Part shown: positions 13,069-19,289 of the stretch, one piece after another
Position numbering within the stretch: position 1 is the first letter of the stretch
Layout: each line of letters begins with the position of its first letter
Source of the DNA: Candidatus Latescibacterota bacterium
GTDB lineage: Bacteria; Latescibacterota; UBA2968
NCBI GenBank assembly: GCA_018650745.1
Contig: JABIFK010000384.1
Span: 1-19,289 of the forward strand
Reading direction: 5' to 3'
DNA: 19,289 bases
The notes under the pieces: generated by a model
What the model saw: the letters and a program-made list of their open reading frames with translations, nothing else
What the model was told of the DNA's origin: nothing
Database searches by the model: none
Position numbers and translations under genes: made by a program

Positions 13069-13072
13069 TCCT

Positions 13073-13105
13073 TTCCCCCTTCCTAATTGAATTGGGAAGG
13101 GGGAA
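13073..13105 (+). terminator. 11-bp hairpin between argD and argG
   Basis: TTCCCCCTTCC (13073-13083) and GGAAGGGGGAA (13095-13105) are exact complements around an 11-base loop, 4 bases after the argD stop, and are followed by the T-rich CTTTCTGTGTTTATTTTT. This is the most terminator-like hairpin in the operon; argG may be expressed partly by read-through or from its own promoter. Confidence 0.55.
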
Positions 13106-13175
13106 CTTTCTGTGTTTATTTTTATAGATATTGGTTTCTCTCTTTTGGTCGGAGAGCTATGTGGAGTAGACTGTT

Positions 13176-14432
13176 ATGACAATTAATGATTTGCGTGGAA
13201 AATCAGTGGCCTTGGCATCATCGGGTGGGCTAGACAGTTGTACGGTGACGAAGTGGATGGTGGACCGAGGGGTTGATGTGGTGAGTTTGACGGGTGATAT
13301 TGGCCAGCCAGATGAAGTGGATATGGATGACATTCGCAAACGCATGTTGGCGTGTGGCGCTTCAGAAGCTGCATTGATCGATTTGAAAGATGATTTGGCC
13401 GAAACAGCCATTGCGATGTTGATTGCACAAGCCCGCTATGAAGGTGGTTATTGGAATACCACGGGTATTGCGCGCCATGTGACCACACGAGGCTTGCTCA
13501 AAGAGATGAATCAGCGTGGCATTGATGTGTTGGTGCATGGGGCAACCGGGCGTGGTAATGATCAAGTGCGTTTCCAACTTGTGGCCAATATGCTCAAACC
13601 GACTGTGTCGGTTTATGCACCGTGGCGTGACAGCGCTTATTTGGATCAGTTTGGCGGGCGCAAAGAGATGATCGATTTTTGCAATTTGCACAATTTGCCG
13701 ATTACGGCCAGTTATGAAAAGCCTTATTCGACCGATGCCAATTTCTTGGGATTGACCCATGAAGCGGGGCAGTTGGAATCGTTAGAAATTGCCGCTGATT
13801 ATATTGAACCCGGCATGGGTGTGTTTCCTGCACAGGCCCCTGATGAACCTGAGTTGTTTACCGTGCGCTTGGAAAAAGGACGTCCCGTTCAAATCAATGG
13901 TGAAGATGTTGGGGCTGTTGAGGCCATTTTAAAAGCCAATGAAATTGGTGGTCGAAATGGTGTGGGTATTGGCATTCACGCGGTTGAGAATCGATTTGTG
14001 GGCATCAAGTCGCGGGGTGTATATGAGAGCCCCGGTTTGTGTTTGCTCAGTGAATGTTATGAACTTTTGCTCCAGCAGGTTTTAGATCGCCGCGCCCGTC
14101 GCTTTTTTGATTCTATCTCTGTCGATGTTGCCGAGCAAATTTATCAGGGGTATTATTACGACTTGGCCTCTCAAATGATGCGGGGTGCTTTGGCACCTGT
14201 GGCCAATTTGCTTACCGGTGAAATTACAGTGGCAGCCTATAAGGGTACTGTCATCTTTAAAGCATCAAAAAATGTACCCCATTCATTGTATTCTGAAGAA
14301 ACCGCGTCGATGGAAGATGTGGGTGATTATGACCATCGCGATTCGGAAGGTTTTTTGAACGTGCTGGGTGTGAGCGCAAAAGCCGAACACGCCGCTGGGC
14401 AAATTGAGAAAGATTTGTTAGAAGGAATTTAA
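13176..14432 (+). CDS. argG: Argininosuccinate synthase
   Basis: ArgG joins citrulline and aspartate using ATP. The PP-loop SSGGLDSCTV (residues 15-24) takes the place of the common YSGGLDT. Further landmarks are SLTGDIGQPDEVD, YWNTTGIAR, HGATGRGNDQVRF (ATP/aspartate binding, normally G.T.KGND), YSTDANFLGLTHEAGQLE, and GGRNGVGIG followed by VENRFVGIKSRGVYESPG. Several blocks (GQPDE, STDxNxLGxTHEAxxLE) recall the E. coli-type synthases rather than the short Gram-positive type, but at 418 residues it is shorter than E. coli ArgG. ATG 13176 has GGAG in the preceding bases. Citrulline must come from an ornithine carbamoyltransferase encoded outside this window. Confidence 0.93.
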   Translation: MTINDLRGKSVALASSGGLDSCTVTKWMVDRGVDVVSLTGDIGQPDEVDMDDIRKRMLACGASEAALIDLKDDLAETAIAMLIAQARYEGGYWNTTGIARHVTTRGLLKEMNQRGIDVLVHGATGRGNDQVRFQLVANMLKPTVSVYAPWRDSAYLDQFGGRKEMIDFCNLHNLPITASYEKPYSTDANFLGLTHEAGQLESLEIAADYIEPGMGVFPAQAPDEPELFTVRLEKGRPVQINGEDVGAVEAILKANEIGGRNGVGIGIHAVENRFVGIKSRGVYESPGLCLLSECYELLLQQVLDRRARRFFDSISVDVAEQIYQGYYYDLASQMMRGALAPVANLLTGEITVAAYKGTVIFKASKNVPHSLYSEETASMEDVGDYDHRDSEGFLNVLGVSAKAEHAAGQIEKDLLEGI

Positions 14433-14450
14433 TGTAGAGTGTGCAATTAG

Positions 14451-14561
14451 AGTGTTTCAACACTTTGCGCCACGCGTCCAGGGTTTCGTGTTTATTTGAG
14501 TTTAGATTTAAAAGGCAAAGTGCATAACGATGGGTGTTTGGCCAAGCGTTGATGCACTTTG
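14451..14561 (+). promoter_or_regulatory. Structured leader of argH with two alternative pairings
   Basis: CAAAGTG (14516-14522) can pair with CACTTTG at 14461-14467 or with CACTTTG at 14555-14561, but not both. The second option extends to CAAAGTGCAT-AACG with CGTT-G-ATGCACTTTG, 14 pairs with one bulge, ending 9 bases before the AAAGG ribosome binding site of argH. A small stem AGTG-TTTCAA-CACT (14451-14464) overlaps the first partner. Such a layout could switch ribosome access. Confidence 0.4.
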
Positions 14562-14582
14562 TTGTTTATGAAAGGTTTTACG

Positions 14583-15998
14583 ATGAGTGATTCGGAAGCG
14601 GCTTCAGAAAAACTGTGGGGTGGGCGATTTGGTAAATCGACAGAAAAGTTGATGGAGCAATTTAATGCATCCATTGGTTTTGATCAGCGATTGTATAAAG
14701 TAGATATTGAGGGCAGTCGTGCACAGGCCAAAGCCTTGACCCGCATTGGGGTATTGGCGGAAAAAGAGCGCGATGAAGTCATCGCCGGATTGGATCAGGT
14801 TGAAGCTGAGTTGGATGCTGACGACTTGCCTTTGACAGATGATTTGGAAGATATCCATATGGCCGTTGAAAAACGGCTGATAGAATTGGTTGGCGATGCA
14901 GGGGCAAAGATTCACACGGGGCGCAGCCGAAATGATCAGGTTGCATTAGATGAACGGTTGTATTTTAGGCAGGTGATTGATGAGACTGTTGGGCGAATCG
15001 ATGGATTGATGCAGGTGTTGCTAAATTCGGCAGAAGAGCATATTGATGTGATTTTGCCTGGTTATACGCATGTACAACAAGCGCAACCGATTCGGTTTGG
15101 TCATTATACCATGGCGTTGTTTTGGATGCTGGAGCGTGATCGGGGGCGGTTTGTTGACAGTGGGAAACGGGCGGATGCCATGCCTTTGGGCGCTGGTGCA
15201 TTGGCTGGCAGTGCGTATCCGGTTGATCGTGAGTTTGTGCGTGAGACATTGGGTTTTGCGCGTGTGACAGATAACAGTATTGATTCGGTGAGTGACAGAG
15301 ATTATTTTTTAGAATTTATGTCGGCGGCGGCCATCTTGATGGGGCACTTGAGTCGGTTTTGTGAAGATGTGATTATGTGGTCATCTTCTGAGTTTGGTTT
15401 TGTTGAGCTAGATGATGCATTCAGTACAGGGTCCAGCATGATGCCGCAAAAGAAAAACCCCGATTCGTTAGAGTTGGTGCGCGGCAAAACGGGACGTGTG
15501 TATGGCAATTTGATGTCGTTGTTAACCGTAATGAAAGCCATCCCATTGACGTATGCCAAAGATATGCAAGAAGACAAAGAGCCTTTTTTTGATACGGTAG
15601 ATACGCTTCAAATATCATTGGATGTGTTTGCTGGTGCATGGGATACCATGACGGTGAAGGGGGAGCGTATGGAAGCCGCCTTGGATGGTATGATTTTGGC
15701 AACAGACTTGGCAGACTATTTGGTGCGCAAAGGGGTGCCATTTCGAACAAGCCATCGCATTGTGGGTGAGTTGGTGCGTAAGGCACTGGATCGAGGCATT
15801 CGTTTGGAAGCATTGGATATGGAAACGTTGCACGCAGCTTCGGATGTATTTGATGACGATATCAAAACCGTGTTGTCACCTGTGCAGAGCACGGCTCAGC
15901 GGAATTTGTATGGAGGGACGGGACGAGAATCTGTGGCAAAACAAATTGAGGCAGGAAACAAATTATTGATAGACCGTAATGGAAGGGTAGTAGAATGA
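14583..15998 (+). CDS. argH: Argininosuccinate lyase
   Basis: ArgH splits argininosuccinate to arginine and fumarate, the last step of the pathway; active enzymes are cytoplasmic homotetramers of the fumarase/aspartase superfamily. The superfamily signature GSSMMPQKKNPD (283-294) includes the catalytic Ser. HTGRSRNDQV (111-120) and GYTHVQQAQPIRFGH (160-174, with the catalytic His163) are the other two conserved blocks, and AKDMQEDKEPFFD follows. The 471-residue length is normal. ATG 14583 is chosen over an in-frame ATG at 14568 because AAAGG lies 7 bases upstream of it. The stop overlaps the next gene (ATGA), so that gene is translationally coupled to argH. Confidence 0.95.
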   Translation: MSDSEAASEKLWGGRFGKSTEKLMEQFNASIGFDQRLYKVDIEGSRAQAKALTRIGVLAEKERDEVIAGLDQVEAELDADDLPLTDDLEDIHMAVEKRLIELVGDAGAKIHTGRSRNDQVALDERLYFRQVIDETVGRIDGLMQVLLNSAEEHIDVILPGYTHVQQAQPIRFGHYTMALFWMLERDRGRFVDSGKRADAMPLGAGALAGSAYPVDREFVRETLGFARVTDNSIDSVSDRDYFLEFMSAAAILMGHLSRFCEDVIMWSSSEFGFVELDDAFSTGSSMMPQKKNPDSLELVRGKTGRVYGNLMSLLTVMKAIPLTYAKDMQEDKEPFFDTVDTLQISLDVFAGAWDTMTVKGERMEAALDGMILATDLADYLVRKGVPFRTSHRIVGELVRKALDRGIRLEALDMETLHAASDVFDDDIKTVLSPVQSTAQRNLYGGTGRESVAKQIEAGNKLLIDRNGRVVE

Positions 15999-16618
15999 AA
16001 CGCTTTGAGGAGCGAGATGTAAGTCATTTCTATGATTTATTGCAACATAACCCAGAGCTTGGATTGACGCAACTTAATGTCTTAGATGGCGACCATTTAA
16101 TAGGCGTTGGCCTCTTTGACAATGTAGAAGATTTTCTTGCGGAGTGTAAGCGGTATAATGGGTTGGGACAAATTCATGCAGGCGTCAATCCACGGTCTTT
16201 AAATTTATTGGATGCGTACGGTGGGTTGAAAAACCGGATTCGTTCTCTTTTTGTCGATGTGGTAACCGATGAAGATATTGCCTGTGTCACGGGTATTGTG
16301 GTTCGTGATGTGGGGCAGCTTACAGATGCGGCCCAAGCTTATATGCGCGATATATCTGTGCTTGACGATGGGCGATTGTTTTTTCCAATGGACAACCCTT
16401 TGGATTTTCAAGATCGAAGCAGGCGGAAACTATCCAAGCTTTTGGCCAGTTGGGTTTTTGGTGAGGCAGATTTTCAGAATGTCAATTTGATGCGTATGGT
16501 TTCTGTGCCGGGTACTGCCAAACAGGATAGTAGTTTTTTTAGGCCCCGTGTGCGATTTCGAAAATTTCGGCCTTTTATTTTAGAAGGTATTTCAGAAGCT
16601 ATTTTGGAACAAGAATAG
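15995..16618 (+). CDS. Divergent prim-pol (archaeo-eukaryotic primase)-like protein, probably non-catalytic
   Basis: The 207-residue protein is not assigned with certainty. Its block order resembles bacterial and phage prim-pol domains: an N-terminal strand pair ending GVGLFDNVEDFLAE, then QIHAGVNPR (59-67; prim-pols have YVxLNPR), TDEDI (91-95; usually TDADI), GIVVRDVG (100-107; where prim-pols carry the metal-binding LLLDxDP), LDDGRLFFPMDNPLD (123-137; usually SGNGxHLxYxxxLP), and ADFQNVNLMRMVSVPGTAKQ (158-177; usually D.S.xNPARIxKxxGT). In that alignment the DxD is RDV and the His of SGNGxH is lost, so polymerase activity is unlikely. It overlaps argH by 4 bases. It could be a nucleotide-binding relic; an unrelated fold is possible. 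Confidence 0.5.
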   Translation: MKRFEERDVSHFYDLLQHNPELGLTQLNVLDGDHLIGVGLFDNVEDFLAECKRYNGLGQIHAGVNPRSLNLLDAYGGLKNRIRSLFVDVVTDEDIACVTGIVVRDVGQLTDAAQAYMRDISVLDDGRLFFPMDNPLDFQDRSRRKLSKLLASWVFGEADFQNVNLMRMVSVPGTAKQDSSFFRPRVRFRKFRPFILEGISEAILEQE

Positions 16619-16668
16619 GGAAATTTTTCGTTTGGTGATATGGGTGCGTAAATTTGATAGGGGTCTTT

Positions 16669-17616
16669 ATGAAATTGGTGGCATTGCAAAAAGTTGACGA
16701 AGCAGCGGTAAAAGAAGTCGTTCCCGATATCGAAATTGTCAATACATCTCGCGATCAATTGTTGGATGTGATAACGGATGCCGATATTTTGATTGGGAGT
16801 CCGGGTAATTTATGGGAAGATGTGTTGAAGGTGAGCCCTCAATTGCGTTGGGTGCATGTATCCAGTGCCGGCGTTGATCGGATGGCGTGCCCAGCCTTTT
16901 TTAATTCTGAGGTGACTTTGACGTGCGCCAAGGGAGAGGTGGTGGGCCCCTTGTTGGCAGAACATGCATTTGCGTTGATGTTGGGCCTTACACGTGGTAT
17001 TGCTTTGTGTGTGCGCGATGGACGATGGAATCGACGCGAGGGAGATGCTGGCAAAAAAGTGTTTGAAGTGGGCGGCAAGACGATGGGTTTGGTGGGGTTT
17101 GGCGGTGTGGGGCAACGCTTGGCGCGTATGGCACAGGCATTTGATATGAATGTGATTGCATTGCGCCGTGCCGTTGTGGGAGATGAATCTGATGGGGTGA
17201 CCGTGTGGGGCAATGATCGTTTGGATGATTTATTGGCAGCGTCGGATGTGGTGGTGGTTTCTGTGCCTGACACGCCAGATACACGTGGCATGTTTAATCA
17301 GGACGCTTTTTCTAAAATGAAAAAGTCGTCTTTCTTGATTACTGTTGGGCGTGGCAATACAGTAGATACCGATGCTTTGGTTCATGCCTTGCAACACGGT
17401 GAAATTGCTGGTGCGGGTTTAGATGTGGTAGACCCAGAGCCGTTGCCCGATGAACATCCTTTGTGGCAAATGCGCAATGTGATTATTACGCCTCATATTG
17501 CGGGTAACGCACCCGAACGTGCAGGACGTAACCAAGCATTGGTTTTGGAAAACTTGAAGCGATTTGCGCAGGGAGAAGCCTTGGAGAGTGCTGTGAATAA
17601 GACGGCGGGGTATTAA
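16669..17616 (+). CDS. D-isomer-specific 2-hydroxyacid dehydrogenase
   Basis: The 315-residue enzyme has the NAD(P)-binding GFGGVGQ (143-149) and the three catalytic residues of the family: Arg228 in VGRGNTVD, Glu257 in VDPEPLP and His276 in TPHIAGN. The upstream catalytic domain contains WVHVSSAGVDRM. The family reduces 2-ketoacids to D-2-hydroxyacids or the reverse; glyoxylate/hydroxypyruvate reductase-like activity is plausible but substrate cannot be read. The lack of a clear acidic residue after the glycine loop (ALRRAVVG at the end of the next strand) suggests NADP preference. ATG 16669 follows AGGGG at 5 bases; an upstream TTG at 16654 is less likely. It is 50 bases after the previous gene. 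Confidence 0.88.
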   Translation: MKLVALQKVDEAAVKEVVPDIEIVNTSRDQLLDVITDADILIGSPGNLWEDVLKVSPQLRWVHVSSAGVDRMACPAFFNSEVTLTCAKGEVVGPLLAEHAFALMLGLTRGIALCVRDGRWNRREGDAGKKVFEVGGKTMGLVGFGGVGQRLARMAQAFDMNVIALRRAVVGDESDGVTVWGNDRLDDLLAASDVVVVSVPDTPDTRGMFNQDAFSKMKKSSFLITVGRGNTVDTDALVHALQHGEIAGAGLDVVDPEPLPDEHPLWQMRNVIITPHIAGNAPERAGRNQALVLENLKRFAQGEALESAVNKTAGY

Positions 17617-17620
17617 CGAG

Positions 17621-18055
17621 ATGAATCCAGATGAAGAAGCGCGTTCGTTATTGGCCCGGTTTTCAGAATTGACAGTATGCCAGCAGGTGATTACGCATCA
17701 GTTTGATGTGCTACAATCTCGTTCACATATGATGCTGACGCTTGCAACATTGACACTTACCATTACAGGATTTTCTGGCCCGAAGATAGCCGCCAGCAAT
17801 GTGGTGTCTCAATATGCCATGATCTTGGGTTTGGTTTTTGTTTTGGCTGCGGTGGTGGTGACTTTGGCTGGTACATTGCGCATTCGTTGGCTCACTCAAG
17901 TTGGACAAGGCGATGCAGAGGCCGTGATTCGCGATATGATTGTTTATCGCAATCAAAAAACACGTTTGTTTCGGATTGAGTTAACGTTGCTGGTTTTGGG
18001 GTTGACCTTTTATGTGCTGAGCGTGATTACATATATGTTGGTGGGGTTGGAATAA
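17621..18055 (+). CDS. Small integral membrane protein of unknown function
   Basis: The 144-residue protein has three hydrophobic segments at about residues 37-53, 66-88 and 120-142, a polar N-terminus (MNPDEEARSLLARF), and a charged loop between the last two segments (RWLTQVGQGDAEAVIRDMI). I do not recognise the family. It starts 4 bases after the dehydrogenase stop and is the last gene before the strong hairpin at 18088-18135, so it is likely the end of the transcription unit. A link to arginine or to the dehydrogenase product (for example transport) cannot be shown; three segments is few for a transporter. Confidence 0.75.
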   Translation: MNPDEEARSLLARFSELTVCQQVITHQFDVLQSRSHMMLTLATLTLTITGFSGPKIAASNVVSQYAMILGLVFVLAAVVVTLAGTLRIRWLTQVGQGDAEAVIRDMIVYRNQKTRLFRIELTLLVLGLTFYVLSVITYMLVGLE

Positions 18056-18087
18056 GTATCTTTTTTGTGATTTGTAATATGGTGGGC

Positions 18088-18135
18088 AAACGCAAAGAGG
18101 CATCTGTATCGTATTACAGATGCCTCTTTGCGTTT
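18088..18135 (+). terminator. Strong hairpin ending the operon
   Basis: The arms at 18088-18108 and 18115-18135 are exact complements over 21 bases with a 6-base loop (TCGTAT). The arms begin AAACGC and end GCGTTT, followed by ATTATC. It starts 33 bases after the membrane-protein stop. It fits a terminator for the operon, although the T-run is short. Confidence 0.75.
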
Positions 18136-18230
18136 ATTATCGGTTGTGGCGTGTTTTTTTATGGATCTATGTGGCGTTTGGGGCATTTAAATAAACAGCC
18201 GTTGAAGGTTAGGTGTTAATTGATTGTGCC

Positions 18231-18259
18231 TTGACGGTTGTCTCAGGGCGCATTACCTT
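18231..18259 (+). promoter_or_regulatory. Weak candidate promoter for the last gene
   Basis: TTGACG (18231-18236) is followed after 17 bases by TACCTT (18254-18259), a poor -10 match. It lies between the terminator at 18135 and the ATG at 18303, where a promoter is needed. Confidence 0.3.
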
Positions 18260-18302
18260 GTGCTCTGATTCTTTTCTTGCCGAATTCTTAAGGGAGATGT
18301 CA

Positions 18303-19289
18303 ATGTTTAGAAAAACAGTTGCGTTGATGACGGCTATTTGTTTTACCGTGTGCAATCTGGGTATGACGAGTTCTGTTTGGGCTGAAAAAAAAGATAAAGA
18401 TGACGCGCCGGCTTCAAAATTTACCCGTACGATTATGCCTGCTGGTAAAGATGGATGGTCCATTGTTGATATGCGCAGCGTTAAAGGTACGCAAATTATA
18501 TTGAGTCCCTTGATTGGTGAAGAAATGGACTTGGAAGAAAGCAACCGCTACGCGCTTTTTCAGGGGGGAACAACGTATACCAGCAAGGTTGACATGTCTG
18601 TGTTACGCATTGGTGTGTCAGGGTTTCAATCTGCCGAGTTTATGAAACAAGAAAATGGAGATCTGGCTATTAAAGTGAAATACCGCTCTGGGCCTCGTAT
18701 TCAAACGCGATTGGTAAAGTTGAAAGATGACAACGAACTTCGGCGCTTGCGTGAATATATTGAGCACTTTGATGATGTGATTCAGGATGAGTATACCATT
18801 GCTGATTCGTCTGCGATTGCTGCTGGCTCTGAATATCCCAAATATACCGATAAGTCTACTTCTTTTGAAGAACGCCGTCCACGTTTTCCGGTACAATTTC
18901 GAATGGCTGGTGAAGTGAAGTTGAAAGATGGTAAGAAATTGAAAGGTGAGTTTGTGCCTGTCTATGAAGACGGACGCATTTTTATAGAAACGGATTTGAG
19001 CATTCAAAAAGTTGCTGTAGATAATATTGATCAAGTTAGATTTTATGGTGAGCGAGGCTCCAACGCTCTGGGCAGTGCGATTATTCAAGGTGTGGGTGGT
19101 GCTGCGATGGGGGCTCTAACGGGGGCATTTGCTGCGTGGCAAGCCAATGCCGATGTAAAAGAGACGGCCGTTTGGGCCGCCGCTATTTTTGGCATTTTTG
19201 GTTTTGTTACAGGGCTGATTCGCGGTGCCAAAGCCACACAAAGTGGCGAAACGTATCAAATGGGGCCTGGTGAAGGCGAAAAAAGAAAA
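18303..19289 (+). CDS. Exported protein with glycine-zipper tail, 3' end cut by window edge
   Basis: The frame is open from ATG 18303 to the edge (329 codons). GGGAG lies 8 bases upstream of the ATG. A signal peptide is evident: MFRK, a hydrophobic stretch (ALMTAICFTVCNL), and cleavage probably after SSVWA at residue 27. The middle is strand-rich and charged, with a segment VKLKDGKKLKGEFVPVYEDG that looks like a small beta-domain reading out a property through a helper loop. The C-terminal part has two Gly/Ala-rich hydrophobic segments (GVGGAAMGALTGAFAAW and AAIFGIFGFVTGLIRG, about residues 260-305) of the glycine-zipper kind seen in envelope proteins. The family is not recognised. It is transcribed apart from the arginine operon. 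Confidence 0.7.
   Translation, partial: MFRKTVALMTAICFTVCNLGMTSSVWAEKKDKDDAPASKFTRTIMPAGKDGWSIVDMRSVKGTQIILSPLIGEEMDLEESNRYALFQGGTTYTSKVDMSVLRIGVSGFQSAEFMKQENGDLAIKVKYRSGPRIQTRLVKLKDDNELRRLREYIEHFDDVIQDEYTIADSSAIAAGSEYPKYTDKSTSFEERRPRFPVQFRMAGEVKLKDGKKLKGEFVPVYEDGRIFIETDLSIQKVAVDNIDQVRFYGERGSNALGSAIIQGVGGAAMGALTGAFAAWQANADVKETAVWAAAIFGIFGFVTGLIRGAKATQSGETYQMGPGEGEKRK

Overview
The window is a bacterial chromosomal segment of about 19.3 kb with two different halves. I see no rRNA, tRNA, CRISPR array, transposase or integrase gene. The gene content (a split arginine operon, a DUF2961/GH172 protein, many toxin-antitoxin genes, heavy use of TTG for Leu on a G/T-rich plus strand) would suit an uncultured marine lineage such as Latescibacterota or Poribacteria, but that is a weak guess from memory and no marker gene is present.

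Left half (1-6.8 kb, accessory). A thermonuclease-like gene runs in from the left edge. Then come two copies of a repeat unit, each a terminator hairpin plus a ParB-like helix-turn-helix gene. They flank a UPF0175/PIN toxin-antitoxin pair. The first HTH copy has an apparently damaged 5' end and the second is clearly a pseudogene. A HigB/HigA pair follows, then a 624-base gene-poor stretch with a perfect 24-bp inverted repeat. Next, on the minus strand, are a PIN-domain gene broken by one in-frame amber codon and its small 58-residue partner. After that come a RelE/ParE-like toxin with its antitoxin, and a strictosidine synthase/SMP-30-like gene.

The last two of these units each look like an integron gene cassette on the minus strand. 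Each ends in an attC-like site (5543-5634 and 4754-4896) with R boxes, unequal spacers and complementary L boxes. The 5' boundary of each cassette is complementary to that cassette's own distant R'' box, as expected of a cassette inserted from a circle. No integrase lies in the window, so this would be a cluster of attC sites without integrase, or the far end of an array.

Right half (7.2-19.3 kb, plus strand). An arginine biosynthesis operon runs argR-argC-GNAT-DUF2961(GH172)-argB-argD-argG-argH, followed by an unusual gene overlapping argH, a D-2-hydroxyacid dehydrogenase and a small membrane protein. It ends at a strong hairpin near 18.1 kb. ArgB, ArgC and ArgD cover the acetylated steps to acetylornithine, and ArgG and ArgH convert citrulline to arginine. 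Missing here are the first acetylation (argA/argJ), deacetylation (argE/argJ) and argF. The GNAT gene between argC and argB is therefore a positional candidate for the first step. ArgR is encoded first, behind AT-rich dyads that may be its own operators. ArgB has the N-terminal helix of arginine-sensitive kinases. Most non-overlapping gaps in the operon hold a hairpin just before the next ribosome binding site.

The gene overlapping argH resembles archaeo-eukaryotic primase/polymerase (prim-pol) domains but lacks their catalytic residues. A secreted or membrane-associated protein with a glycine-zipper tail starts at 18303 and runs off the right edge.
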